A stretch of 64,000 nucleotides of DNA from Streptomyces spirodelae (lineage in GTDB: Bacteria; Actinomycetota; Actinomycetes; Streptomycetales; Streptomycetaceae): the NCBI RefSeq assembly GCF_017676385.1, contig NZ_JAFFZN010000016.1, positions 117,909 through 181,908 on the forward strand, written 5' to 3'. Below the pieces are notes generated by a model, which was not told the DNA's origin, did no database searches, and worked only from the letters and a program-made list of their open reading frames with translations. Both the position numbers and the translations under genes were made by a program. Shown here one piece after another: positions 1 through 8,234 of the stretch; position 1 is the first letter of the stretch; every line of letters begins with the position of its first letter.

Positions 1-1190
1 ATCTGAACCTCTCGGTCGCCGACTGGGCCAAGGACGGCCTGCTCACCCTGTTCTTCTTCGTCGCCGGGATCGAGCTCAAGCGGGAGCTGGTCGCCGGCGA
101 GCTGCGCGATCCGCGGGCGGCCGCGCTGCCGATCGTCTCGGCGGTGTGCGGGATGGCCGTCCCAGCGCTGGTCTATGTGGCCTTCGCGGCGGGCGGCGGC
201 GGTGACCTGCGCGGCTGGGCGATTCCGATGGCGACGGACATCGCGTTTGCGCTGGGAGTACTGGCCGTGCTCGGCACGGGGCTGCCCTCCGCGCTGCGCG
301 CCTTCCTGCTGACGCTGGCCGTCGTCGACGACCTGGGCGCCATCGTCATCATCGCCATCTTCTACTCGGCGGGCATCAGCCTCGGCGCGCTGGCGGGCGC
401 GATCGCAGGGCTGGCGCTGTTCTGGTTCCTGCACCACCGGGGCGTGCGCGGCTGGTACGTGTACGTACCGCTCGGCCTGGTCGTGTGGGGGCTGATGCAC
501 GCCAGCGGGGTGCACGCCACGGTCGCCGGGGTGGCGATGGGGCTGATACTGCGCTGCACGCTCCGGTCCGGAGAGGAGACCTCACCGGCCGCACACATCG
601 AGCACCTGGTCAGGCCGCTCTCAGCAGGGCTCGCTGTGCCCCTCTTCGCGCTGTTCGCGGCGGGTGTGACGATCTCGGGCGGGGCGCTGGCCGATGTGTT
701 CACCAAGCCGGAGACGCTGGGCGTGGTGTTCGGCCTGCTGGCGGGCAAGACACTCGGTGTCTTCGGCGGCGCCTGGGCGGCGGTGCGCTTCACCAAGGCG
801 GAGCTCAACCGGGAGCTGGGCTGGGCGGATGTGCTGGCCATCGCGGCGCTGTCCGGTATCGGCTTCACCGTCTCGCTGCTGATCGGCGAACTGGCCTTCT
901 CCGACAACCCGGTGCTCGCCGACGAGGCCAAGGCGGCCGTGCTCATAGGCTCGCTGCTGGCCGCCGTGTTCGCCGGAATCGTGCTCAAACTGCGGGCCCG
1001 TAAGTACCGTTCGCTGGTGGACGCCGAGAACCGGGACGAGGACGGCGACGGCGTCCCCGACATGTACGAGGAGGACAACCCCGACTTCCATCTGCGCATG
1101 GCGGCGCTCTACGAGGCGAAGGCTGCCGAGCACCGCAGGCTCGCCGAGGTGGCCACTCGCCACGACGTGACGGACGATGGTCCGGCATGA
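1..1190 (+). CDS. nhaA: Na+/H+ antiporter NhaA, 5'-truncated by the window edge
   Basis: The reading frame is open from base 3, so the N-terminus lies outside the window; about 395 residues are visible. Family: NhaA exchanges cytoplasmic Na+ for periplasmic H+ in the inner membrane and supports pH and salt homeostasis. Seen: many hydrophobic helices, the MATDIAFALG stretch, and VVDDLGAIVII, whose paired aspartates correspond to the Asp-Asp ion-binding site of the family. After the last helix there is a charged C-terminal tail with an acidic DEDGDGVPD segment that resembles a Ca-binding loop, followed by an Ala/Glu-rich helix; such a tail is an extension relative to the enterobacterial protein. 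A new gene begins 116 bases downstream. Identification is firm; only the start is unknown. Confidence 0.93.
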   Translation, partial: LNLSVADWAKDGLLTLFFFVAGIELKRELVAGELRDPRAAALPIVSAVCGMAVPALVYVAFAAGGGGDLRGWAIPMATDIAFALGVLAVLGTGLPSALRAFLLTLAVVDDLGAIVIIAIFYSAGISLGALAGAIAGLALFWFLHHRGVRGWYVYVPLGLVVWGLMHASGVHATVAGVAMGLILRCTLRSGEETSPAAHIEHLVRPLSAGLAVPLFALFAAGVTISGGALADVFTKPETLGVVFGLLAGKTLGVFGGAWAAVRFTKAELNRELGWADVLAIAALSGIGFTVSLLIGELAFSDNPVLADEAKAAVLIGSLLAAVFAGIVLKLRARKYRSLVDAENRDEDGDGVPDMYEEDNPDFHLRMAALYEAKAAEHRRLAEVATRHDVTDDGPA

Positions 1191-1306
1191 TCTGAGCCTG
1201 ACCGGCTACCGGCAGGGAAAGCCCGCACCGAGCCCGCCGCCACAGCCAGGGGAAGTACCGGGTCCGCACCGCGCCGGGCCCGCACGACGACAAGGGAGAG
1301 ACAGCG

Positions 1307-1777
1307 ATGAGCGCAGCCGACGACGGCCGCAGCCTGGGCCAGTTGGTCGCAGCGGCCACTGCGGAGATGTCCGCGCTGGTGCACGACGAGATCGCGCTGG
1401 CCAAGGCCGAGCTGCGGCAGGACGTCAAGCGCGGTGTGCTGGGCAGCGGCGCGGCCCTGGCCGCCGGGGTCCTGGTGCTCTTCGCGCTGCCCGTGCTGAG
1501 CTTCGCCGCCGCCTTCGGCATCCACAATCTGGGGCTCGGTCTGGCCTGGTCGTTCCTGATCGTGGGCGGCGCCTACATCGCGCTCGCGCTGCTGTTGCTG
1601 CTGCTGGCGCTGGCCAAGTTCAAGAAGGTCTCCAAGAGCAAGAGCCCGCAGAAGTCGGTGGCCTCCGCCAAGCAGAGCGCGGCCGTCCTCTCGCACGCCA
1701 GGCCGCACCCCCGTGCGGCGGAGAACGGCGGGAAGGAACGCCCGCAGCTGCAGGGTGTGACACGCTCGTCCGTATGA
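1307..1777 (+). CDS. Phage holin family (DUF1469-like) membrane protein
   Basis: A 156-residue protein with a short amphipathic N-terminus (about 1-45, including LVHDEIALAKAELRQDV), two long hydrophobic segments (about 48-75 and 80-108) and a basic tail. This arrangement is typical of the 'phage holin superfamily III' proteins common in actinobacterial chromosomes; despite the name they are not prophage lysis proteins, and their role is unknown. The start is chosen for the GGGAGAG motif a few bases upstream. The stop overlaps the ATG of the following hydrolase (ATGA, 1774-1777), so the two are probably translated together. Confidence 0.8.
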   Translation: MSAADDGRSLGQLVAAATAEMSALVHDEIALAKAELRQDVKRGVLGSGAALAAGVLVLFALPVLSFAAAFGIHNLGLGLAWSFLIVGGAYIALALLLLLLALAKFKKVSKSKSPQKSVASAKQSAAVLSHARPHPRAAENGGKERPQLQGVTRSSV

Positions 1778-2760
1778 CGTTCGCAGACAGTCCCGCGGCC
1801 GTGATCCGTCCCGAAGGCCCCTGGACACACCGGGATGTGGCGGCCAACGGCGCGCGGTTCCACATCGCCGAAATGGGCGAAGGCCCGTTGGTGCTGCTGC
1901 TGCACGGCTTTCCGCAGTTCTGGTGGGCGTGGCGCCACCAGTTGCCGACGCTCGCGGACGCCGGCTACCGGGCTGTGGCGATGGACCTGCGCGGAGTGGG
2001 CGGCAGCGACCGTACGCCGCGCGGCTACGACCCGGCCAACCTCGCGCTCGATGTGACCGGTGTCATCCGCTCACTGGGCGAGCCCGACGCGGCACTGGTC
2101 GGACACGACCTGGGCGGCTACCTGGCGTGGACGGCCGCGGTGATGCGGCCCAAGCTGATCCGCCGCCTCGTCGTCGCCTCGATGCCGCACCCCCGCCGCT
2201 GGCGGGCCGCCATGCTGGCTGACGTACGGCAGACGGCGGCCAGCTCCTACATCTGGGGGTTCCAGCGTCCATGGCTGCCGGAGCGTCAGCTCGTCGCGGA
2301 CGGGGGCGCGCTGGTGGAGCGGCTGGTCCGGGAGTGGGCAGGCCCCAAGCCGCCCGGCCCCAGCGACACCCCGCCCGGTCCCGTCGGCAGCCCGGCCGGT
2401 CCCGCCGGGCACGCGGGCGTGCTGGCGGTGGACGACTACCGGCGCGCGATGTGCGTGCCCTCCACGGCGCACTGCTCGGTGGAGCCGTACCGGTGGCTGG
2501 TGCGGTCGCTGGCGCGGCCGGACGGGATGCAGTTCTACCGCCGGATGAAGCGGCCGGTACGGGTGCCGACGTTGCATCTGCACGGTTCACTCGATCCGGT
2601 GATGCGGACCCGGAGCGCGGCCGGTTCGGGAGAGTACGTGGAGGCCCCGTACCGCTGGCGGCTCTTCGACGGGCTGGGGCACTGGCCGCACGAGGAGGAC
2701 CCGGAGACCTTCACCTCCGAGCTGGTGCACTGGCTCAGCGACCCGGAACCGGACCGCTGA
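1774..2760 (+). CDS. Alpha/beta-fold hydrolase, epoxide-hydrolase-like
   Basis: A 328-residue alpha/beta hydrolase. The HGFPQFWWAW motif near residue 30 supplies the oxyanion hole, the nucleophile elbow reads VGHDLGGY (an Asp nucleophile, as in epoxide hydrolases and haloalkane dehalogenases rather than a Ser esterase), and the C-terminal GHWPHEE supplies the catalytic His. A Pro/Gly-rich insert sits in the cap region (around residues 190-215). The start ATG at 1774 overlaps the stop of the holin-like gene and fixes the N-terminus: MTFADSP. Substrate cannot be told from sequence. The coupling to the membrane protein suggests a joint role at or near the membrane, which is inference. Confidence 0.82.
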   Translation: MTFADSPAAVIRPEGPWTHRDVAANGARFHIAEMGEGPLVLLLHGFPQFWWAWRHQLPTLADAGYRAVAMDLRGVGGSDRTPRGYDPANLALDVTGVIRSLGEPDAALVGHDLGGYLAWTAAVMRPKLIRRLVVASMPHPRRWRAAMLADVRQTAASSYIWGFQRPWLPERQLVADGGALVERLVREWAGPKPPGPSDTPPGPVGSPAGPAGHAGVLAVDDYRRAMCVPSTAHCSVEPYRWLVRSLARPDGMQFYRRMKRPVRVPTLHLHGSLDPVMRTRSAAGSGEYVEAPYRWRLFDGLGHWPHEEDPETFTSELVHWLSDPEPDR

Positions 2761-3189
2761 GCCCGACGTCACAGGCCCGACGCCACAGGCCCGGCAGGCG
2801 CAGGGTTGCCATGGGCGGCGCACAGGCCCGTACATGTGCCCGGCGCATAGGCCGATTGAGCGCCCGGCGGGCGATTACTGACCATGAGGCAGGGGCAGGG
2901 ACCTCGGTATGGGGTTGACGCACGACTTCCGTGACGTGGCACGTAGCCGCAGCCATTCCAGGGACCTGCGCGGCGAGGCTTCCCCGCGCGCGACGGGTCG
3001 GCTGCATCCCGCCGGCGCCGAGCTGGGAATTCCCCGCATTCTGCGTCGCCGTGCACGCTGGGTGGGCGCGAGACTCCGGCACCCCCGCTCCTGAGCACCC
3101 GCCCGGCCACTCCCTCCGAGCGCCGGACGGCAGGTCGCAGTGCCGGACGGCAGGTCGAGTGCCGGGCGGCACGTCGCCGACGGAGTTCC
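2761..3189. other. Intergenic region with short direct repeats, no gene seen
   Basis: This stretch between two convergent genes holds no credible coding frame. It has a 14-base direct repeat at its start (GCCCGACGTCACAG at 2761-2774 and a one-mismatch copy at 2775-2788) and a roughly 19-base unit repeated three times at 3120-3176 (GCCGGACGGCAGGTCG core). No obvious promoter or strong terminator was recognised. Confidence 0.5.
3120..3176. repeat. Three tandem copies of a ~19-bp unit
   Basis: Units begin at 3120, 3140 and 3159 and share the core TGCCGGACGGCAGGTCG; the third copy is the most diverged. The unit lies just downstream of the stop codon of the MarP-like gene (reading leftward). Function unknown; it may simply be slipped-strand expansion in GC-rich intergenic DNA. 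Confidence 0.55.
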
Positions 3190-4389
3190 TCAGATCGCAC
3201 AGCCCTGGCTGTCGACCGGCCGCTCGGCGGTGCGTCCCCGCGTGATGTCCTTACGGATCTCATCGACGCTGAGGGCGTATCCGGTGCGGTCGTCTCGCAG
3301 GGACTTGGCGAAGATCACACCGTAGACGCGGCCGTCCGTGGTGAGCAGCGGGCCACCGGAGTTGCCCTCCCGGATCATCGTGTACAGCGAGTACACATCT
3401 CGCCCGACGGTGCCCCGGTGGTAGATGTCGGGACCGTCGGCCTGGACGCGGCCGCGCACCCGGGCCGAGCGGACGTCGTAGCCGCCGTTCTCCGGAAAGC
3501 CGGCCACGATCGCGCCGTCACCGCTCTCCGCGTCCTGCTCGGCGAAGCGCAGTGCGGGCGCCCTCAGTTCGGGAACGTCCAGCACGGCGATGTCGCGCTT
3601 CCAGTCGAAGAGCACCACCCGGGCGCTGTAGCGCCTCCCTTCGCCGCCGACCTGCACGGTCGGATGCCGGACCCCGCCGACGACATGCGCGTTCGTCATC
3701 ACCTTGCCCGGCGAGAAGACGAAGCCGCTGCCCTCCAGCTCCTTCCGACAGCTCGGTGCCGTACCGACGACCTTGACGACGCTGCGCTTGGCGCGCTCGA
3801 CAACGGGACTGCCCGCCAGCTTCGGGTCGGGCGGCCGGACCTCACGGATCGGCTCCCGGGAGAAGGGGGAGAAGACCTGCGGGTACCCGTTCTTGGCCAG
3901 AACGGAGGAAAAGTCGGCGAACCACGTGTTGACCTGCTGCGGCATCACGCGCGAGACGCCGAGCAGGACATTGGAGCCGCGTACCTCCCGGCCCAGCGTC
4001 GGCAGCGACGTACCGGCCAGCGCGGAGCCGATCAGCCAGGCGACCACCAGCATCGCGAGCACATTGACGAGCGCGCCCCCGGTCGCATCCAGGGCCCGGG
4101 CGGGCGACCAGGTGATGTACTGCCGCAGCTTGTTGCCCAGATGCGTGGTGAGGGCCTGGCCGACGGAGGCACAGATGATCACGACGATCACGGCGGCGAG
4201 CGCCGGTCCCGTCCCCGGCCGGTCGCCCGCCGTCAGCTCGTCCCACAGCAGCGGCAGCAGGTACAGCGCGGCCAGGCCACCCCCGAGAAACCCGAGGACC
4301 GACAGGATGCCGACGACGAAGCCCTGGCGATAGCCGACGATCGCGAACCAAACGGCAGCCACGACCAGCAGTACGTCCAGCACATTCAC
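3190..4389 (-). CDS. MarP-type membrane-anchored serine protease
   Basis: A 399-residue protein. Residues 1-125 form four hydrophobic helices of the CvpA/colicin V production type; residues about 195-380 are a trypsin-like domain. The catalytic triad is visible: His235 in TNAHVV, Asp266 in RDIAVLD, and Ser344 in EGNSGGPL. Cys214 and Cys397 may form an extracytoplasmic disulfide. In Mycobacterium the homologue MarP is a periplasmic protease required for acid resistance through processing of a peptidoglycan hydrolase; by analogy this protein acts outside the membrane. It lies upstream of a Nudix gene and nth on the same strand, but with about 140 bases between, so operon membership is uncertain. 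Confidence 0.92.
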   Translation of the reverse strand: MNVLDVLLVVAAVWFAIVGYRQGFVVGILSVLGFLGGGLAALYLLPLLWDELTAGDRPGTGPALAAVIVVIICASVGQALTTHLGNKLRQYITWSPARALDATGGALVNVLAMLVVAWLIGSALAGTSLPTLGREVRGSNVLLGVSRVMPQQVNTWFADFSSVLAKNGYPQVFSPFSREPIREVRPPDPKLAGSPVVERAKRSVVKVVGTAPSCRKELEGSGFVFSPGKVMTNAHVVGGVRHPTVQVGGEGRRYSARVVLFDWKRDIAVLDVPELRAPALRFAEQDAESGDGAIVAGFPENGGYDVRSARVRGRVQADGPDIYHRGTVGRDVYSLYTMIREGNSGGPLLTTDGRVYGVIFAKSLRDDRTGYALSVDEIRKDITRGRTAERPVDSQGCAI

Positions 4390-4531
4390 CGAATCAGCCT
4401 CGCCTCGGGTCCATCTCGGCAGTCCTACCCCCGCTCTCGGCCGCGGCGGGCGGCCGGGGTCCAGGAGAGCGGAAGAGACACCGTCTCATGTGCGCGCGGG
4501 CGCGACGGCCACCCGTACCAGCCGGTACGGG

Positions 4532-5200
4532 TCACGCATGCCAGTCGAGCGGAACCCTGCGTTCCCGGTCCCAGGGGCGCTCCCACCCCGCGTAGTGCAG
4601 GATCCGGTCGATGAGGCCGGCCGTGAACCCCCACACCAGCGCGGAGCCGACCATGAAGGCGGGCCCGACGTGGCCCGCCGGGTGCACGGCCATGGCCCGG
4701 TTCGTGGGGTCGGTGAGGTCCGAGACGGGAACGGTGAAGACCCGCGCCGTCTCCGCCGGGTCGACCGGCGCCACCGGCGTGGGACGGCGCCACCAGCCGA
4801 GGACCGGCGTGACGACGAAACCGCTGACGGGGATGTAGAGGCTGGGCAGCACTCCGAACACCTGCACGCCCGTGGGGTCCAGCCCCGTCTCCTCCTCGGC
4901 TTCACGCAGCGCGGCCCGCAGCCGTCCGTCCCCTTGCGGATCGCCGTCCTCCGGATCGAGCGCCCCACCTGGGAAAGAGGGCTGCCCGGCGTGCGAGCGC
5001 AGGCTGGAGGCCCGCTCCATCAGCAACAGCTCCGGGCCCCGTGCGCCCTCCCCGAAGAGCACCAGCACGGCTGAGGGGCGGCCCCGGCCGTCCGCCGGCG
5101 GCAGAAAACGGCTGAGCTGCCTCGCCTCGACGCTCTCCGCCGCGTCCCGTACGGGACCGAGCCACCGCGGCAGCCCGCGTCCGTCGACCTCGATCGGCAT
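4532..5200 (-). CDS. Nudix hydrolase, CoA pyrophosphatase type
   Basis: A 222-residue Nudix protein. Upstream of the Nudix box it has the CoA-specific motif (LLMERASSLRSHAGQPSFPGG, residues about 62-82), and the box itself ends with REAEEETGL, supplying the metal-binding glutamates. This combination marks the CoA/acyl-CoA diphosphatase branch (NudL-like), which cleaves CoA to phosphopantetheine and 3',5'-ADP. A long open frame continues upstream but encodes low-complexity Lys/Arg/Gly shadow sequence of nth; the ATG at 5200 (MPIEVDGRG) is the first sensible start. It follows nth on the same strand with 65 bases between, so co-transcription is likely. Confidence 0.88.
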   Translation of the reverse strand: MPIEVDGRGLPRWLGPVRDAAESVEARQLSRFLPPADGRGRPSAVLVLFGEGARGPELLLMERASSLRSHAGQPSFPGGALDPEDGDPQGDGRLRAALREAEEETGLDPTGVQVFGVLPSLYIPVSGFVVTPVLGWWRRPTPVAPVDPAETARVFTVPVSDLTDPTNRAMAVHPAGHVGPAFMVGSALVWGFTAGLIDRILHYAGWERPWDRERRVPLDWHA

Positions 5201-5265
5201 CGCGACCGCGCGGCGGCCTGCCGCCCCGTGCTCCGCCGCCTGGTCGGAGGACTGTCCGGCTCCCG

Positions 5266-6420
5266 TCACCGCTGGGCTCCGGCGGCGGCGTCGGCCGACT
5301 GCCCGGCCGGTGGCTCCGTGGCCGGGTCCCGGGAGGGCAGAGGCGGAGCCGGGCGGCCCGGGTAGTCGGCCGGCGGCTTGAGGCGCTGCCCCGGCTGACC
5401 GCCCATCTCGTACTTGAGGAGTTTCTTCGCCTTCTCCGGGTCCGTCTCGCCCTCGCCGTACGAGGGGCACAGCTCGGCGATCGGGCAGGCGCCGCAGGCG
5501 GGCTTGCGGGAGTGGCAGATGCGCCGGCCGTGGAAGATCGTGCGGTGCGAGAACATCGTCCACTCGCTCTCCGGCAGCAGGTCGTCGATCTCCTGCTCGA
5601 CCTTGACGGCGTCCGTCTGCTCGGTGAGCTTCCAGCGGCGCACCAGTCGGCCGAAGTGCGTGTCGACGGTCAGCCCGGGGACTCCGAAGGCGTTGCCGAG
5701 CACGACGAACGCCGTCTTCCGGCCCACGCCCGGCAGCTTCACCAGCTCGTCTATCGTGCCGGGAACCTTGCCGCCGTGGTCGTCCCGCAGCGCCGCCGAG
5801 AGGCCGAGCAGCGATTTGGCCTTGGAGCGGAAGAAGCCGGTGGGGCGGATCAGCTCCTCCAGCTCCTCGGGGTTGGCGGCCGCCATGTCCTCCGGAGTGG
5901 GATACGCGGCGAAGAGGGCGGGCGTCGTCTGGTTGACGCGCAGGTCGGTGGTCTGCGCGGAGAGGACGGTGGCCACCAGCAGCTCGAACGGATTCTCGAA
6001 ATCGAGCTCGGGGTGTGCGTAGTAGTAGACCTCCGCCAGCGCCTCGTTGAGCCGCGCGGCCCGCTTCGCCCTCGACTCCCGCGACTCCGGCTTGCCCCCG
6101 GGCGTCTTCTTGGCAGGGACCTTCTTCGCGGCGGTGGCCTTCTTCGCAGCGACGGCCGTCTTCTTGGCCGGGGCCTTCTTGGCGGTCGCCTTCTTGGCGG
6201 CGGCCTTCTTCCCAGCAGTCTTCTTCGCGGCGGTCTGCCCGGCGGGGGACTTCTTCGCGGCGGCGGTCTTCTTGCCCGTGGGGGCCTTCTCCGCCTGAGC
6301 GGTCTTCTTCGCCGTGGCGGTCGCCTTCTTCGCGGCGGCCCGCTTCCTCGGCGCCGCTGCCGACGCTGCCGCGTCGGCAGCCTCCTGTTCGCTCACAGCG
6401 GAATCCTCTGTTGCCGTCAC
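5266..6420 (-). CDS. nth: Endonuclease III with a histone H1-like N-terminal tail
   Basis: A 384-residue base-excision repair glycosylase/AP lyase. The catalytic domain (about 120-325) has the helix-hairpin-helix LPGVGRKTA with catalytic Lys235, the catalytic Asp253 in VDTH, and a 4Fe-4S cluster motif C302-x6-C309-x2-C312-x5-C318. Residues about 25-115 are a Lys/Ala/Thr/Pro tail (KKATAKKAPAKKT-type repeats) like the C-termini of eukaryotic H1 or bacterial HU variants, expected to bind DNA without sequence preference. The usual enzyme is about 210-250 residues, so the tail and a Pro-rich C-terminus are additions. The start GTG at 6420 has GAGAGAGAGGGGG upstream; an alternative GTG lies eight codons in. 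Confidence 0.93.
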   Translation of the reverse strand: MTATEDSAVSEQEAADAAASAAAPRKRAAAKKATATAKKTAQAEKAPTGKKTAAAKKSPAGQTAAKKTAGKKAAAKKATAKKAPAKKTAVAAKKATAAKKVPAKKTPGGKPESRESRAKRAARLNEALAEVYYYAHPELDFENPFELLVATVLSAQTTDLRVNQTTPALFAAYPTPEDMAAANPEELEELIRPTGFFRSKAKSLLGLSAALRDDHGGKVPGTIDELVKLPGVGRKTAFVVLGNAFGVPGLTVDTHFGRLVRRWKLTEQTDAVKVEQEIDDLLPESEWTMFSHRTIFHGRRICHSRKPACGACPIAELCPSYGEGETDPEKAKKLLKYEMGGQPGQRLKPPADYPGRPAPPLPSRDPATEPPAGQSADAAAGAQR

Positions 6421-6569
6421 CCGCCCAGCCCCCTCTCTCTCCGTGCGCTGCCCGGGGTATTGGACACTCGGCCAGCGTAAGGGGGGCCACCGACATTCGT
6501 GGCACACGCGGCTGATCCGGGGCCCTAGCGCGCCCCGCGTTGGGAGCGACAGCATGCGTGCGTCAAACT

Positions 6570-6592
6570 TGTGACTGATTGCTGTGACTGAT
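6570..6592. promoter_or_regulatory. Direct repeat TGTGACTGAT x2 upstream of crp
   Basis: The decamer TGTGACTGAT occurs at 6570-6579 and again at 6583-6592, 13 bases centre to centre, some 70-90 bases before the crp start. TGTGA is the half-site recognised by Crp-family proteins, so an autoregulatory site is conceivable, although the two copies are direct rather than inverted. It lies in the divergent nth-crp intergenic region. Confidence 0.4.
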
Positions 6593-6661
6593 CGCATGGT
6601 TTCACCGTCCGGCATCATGGGTTCCACGGACCCCATGGGCAGGTCGACAAGGAGAGAACTC

Positions 6662-7336
6662 GTGGACGACGTTCTGCGGCGCGCCCCGCTCTTCGCGGCG
6701 CTCGATGAGGAGCAGGCCGCTGAGCTGCGCGCCTCCATGACGGAGACGACGCTCGCTCGCGGCGAGGCCCTCTTCCACGAGGGTGACCCGGGTGACCGCC
6801 TCTATGTGGTGACCGACGGCAAGGTGAAGCTGCACCGCACTTCGCCGGACGGCCGGGAGAACATGCTGGCGGTGCTGGGCCCCGGCGAGCTGATCGGCGA
6901 GCTCTCCCTGTTCGACCCGGGCCCGCGTACGGCCACGGCCTCCGCGCTGACCGAGGTCAGACTGCTGGGGCTGGGCCACGGCGACCTCCAGCCCTGGCTG
7001 AATGCCCGGCCCGAGGTGGCCTCGGCGCTGCTGCGCGCCATCGCGCGACGGCTGCGCCGCACCAACGACTCCATGTCCGACCTGGTCTTCTCCGATGTGC
7101 CCGGGCGGGTGGCCAAGCAGCTGCTGGACCTCTCCCGCCGCTTCGGCGTGCAGTCCGAGGAGGGCATCCACGTCGTCCACGACCTGACCCAGGAGGAGCT
7201 GGCCCAGCTGGTGGGCGCCTCCCGCGAGACGGTGAACAAGGCGCTGGCCGACTTCGCCGGGCGCGGCTGGCTGCGGCTGGAGGCCCGCGCGGTCATCCTG
7301 CTGGACATCGAGCGACTGGCGAAGCGCTCGCGCTGA
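6662..7336 (+). CDS. crp: Crp-family transcriptional regulator
   Basis: A 224-residue regulator. Residues about 10-125 are a cyclic nucleotide-binding beta-roll (GDPGDRLYVVTDGKVKL, then GELIGELSLFDPGPRTATA, the phosphate-binding cassette). Residues about 150-215 hold the winged helix with LTQEELAQLVGASRETVNKAL as the recognition helix region. In Streptomyces this protein binds cAMP and controls germination, development and antibiotic production. An open frame extends 26 codons upstream, but GTG 6662 is chosen because AAGGAGAG sits 7 bases before it and because the resulting length equals that of the S. coelicolor protein as I remember it. Transcribed alone, followed by a terminator. Confidence 0.95.
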   Translation: MDDVLRRAPLFAALDEEQAAELRASMTETTLARGEALFHEGDPGDRLYVVTDGKVKLHRTSPDGRENMLAVLGPGELIGELSLFDPGPRTATASALTEVRLLGLGHGDLQPWLNARPEVASALLRAIARRLRRTNDSMSDLVFSDVPGRVAKQLLDLSRRFGVQSEEGIHVVHDLTQEELAQLVGASRETVNKALADFAGRGWLRLEARAVILLDIERLAKRSR

Positions 7337-7351
7337 CCCGGCCGTACGGCA

Positions 7352-7389
7352 TGTAAGGGGCGCTTTCCTAGGGAGGGCGCCCCTTTACA
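7352..7389. terminator. Bidirectional terminator between crp and the MBL gene
   Basis: An inverted repeat, TGTAAGGGGCGC paired with GCGCCCCTTTACA (one extra T in the right arm), lies between the converging crp and MBL genes. It is followed by ACGTACGT. Nearly the same stem and flank recur at 16071-16118. Confidence 0.8.
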
Positions 7390-7403
7390 CGTACGTCCAC
7401 CAG

Positions 7404-8234
7404 TCACACCAGCCCGTGCTCGACCAGATAGTCGAGCTGGGCCCGTACCGACAGCTCCGCCGCGGGCCACAGGGTCCGGTCCACGTCCGCGTAGACGTGT
7501 GCCACCACCTCGGCGGCCGTCCGGTGCCCCTGTTCGACCGCCGTCTCGACCTGGGCGAGCCGTTTGGCGCGGTGGGCCAGGTAGTAGTCGATGGCGCCCT
7601 GGGCGTCGTCGAGCACCGGTCCGTGGCCCGGCAGTACGCGGCTGACACCGTCGTCCACCGTCAGGGAGCGCAGCGCGCGCAGCGAGTCGAGATAGTCGCC
7701 GAGCCTGCCGTCCGGGTGCGCGACAACCGTGGTGCCGCGCCCCAGCACCGTGTCCCCGGTGAGCACGGCGGCGTCCGCTGGGAGGTGGAAGGAGAGCGAG
7801 TCCGCGGTGTGCCCAGGGGTGGGCACGACGCGCAGTTCCAGGCCGCCCGTGTCCACCACGTCCCCGGCGGCCAGGCCCTCGTCGCCCAGGCGCAGCGCGG
7901 GGTCGAGAGCGCGGACCGGTGAACCCGTCAGTTCGGCGAACCGGGCCGCACCCTCGGCATGATCGGGGTGACCGTGGGTGAGCAGAGTGAGCGCGACCCG
8001 CCTGCCCTGCTGCTCGGCGGTGGCGATGACGTTGCGCAGGTGCGCGTCGTCCAGCGGGCCCGGGTCGATGACGACGGCCAGGCGGGAGCCGGGTTCCGCG
8101 ACGATCCAGGTGTTGGTGCCGTCCAGTGTCATGGGTGACGGATTGGGGGCCAGCACGCAGTGGGCGCGGAGACTGGCCTGGCCGTCGAGGATGCCGCCGC
8201 GCGGCTGGCCGGGGAGTGCTGCGGCGTTGGTCAT
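7404..8234 (-). CDS. MBL-fold metallo-hydrolase (glyoxalase II/LACTB2-like)
   Basis: A 276-residue protein of the metallo-beta-lactamase fold. The metal ligands are visible: THGHPDH (His87, His89, Asp91, His92), His142 in PTPGHTADS, Asp161 in TGDTV, and His204 in LPGHGP. The C-terminal 70 residues form the winged helix typical of the LACTB2/'hydroxyacylglutathione hydrolase-like' actinobacterial group. Some members hydrolyse thioesters and others act on RNA, so the substrate stays open. Its ATG overlaps the stop of the upstream Nudix gene (ATGA, 8231-8234). Confidence 0.87.
   Translation of the reverse strand: MTNAAALPGQPRGGILDGQASLRAHCVLAPNPSPMTLDGTNTWIVAEPGSRLAVVIDPGPLDDAHLRNVIATAEQQGRRVALTLLTHGHPDHAEGAARFAELTGSPVRALDPALRLGDEGLAAGDVVDTGGLELRVVPTPGHTADSLSFHLPADAAVLTGDTVLGRGTTVVAHPDGRLGDYLDSLRALRSLTVDDGVSRVLPGHGPVLDDAQGAIDYYLAHRAKRLAQVETAVEQGHRTAAEVVAHVYADVDRTLWPAAELSVRAQLDYLVEHGLV

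Noticed and set aside
1307..1777. Prophage remnant because of the holin-like gene
   Set aside because: This family is a normal chromosomal gene in actinobacteria and no phage genes are near.
6047..6480. Rightward frames opposite the Lys-rich part of nth
   Set aside because: They mirror the Lys/Ala repeats of nth on the other strand and have no start signal.
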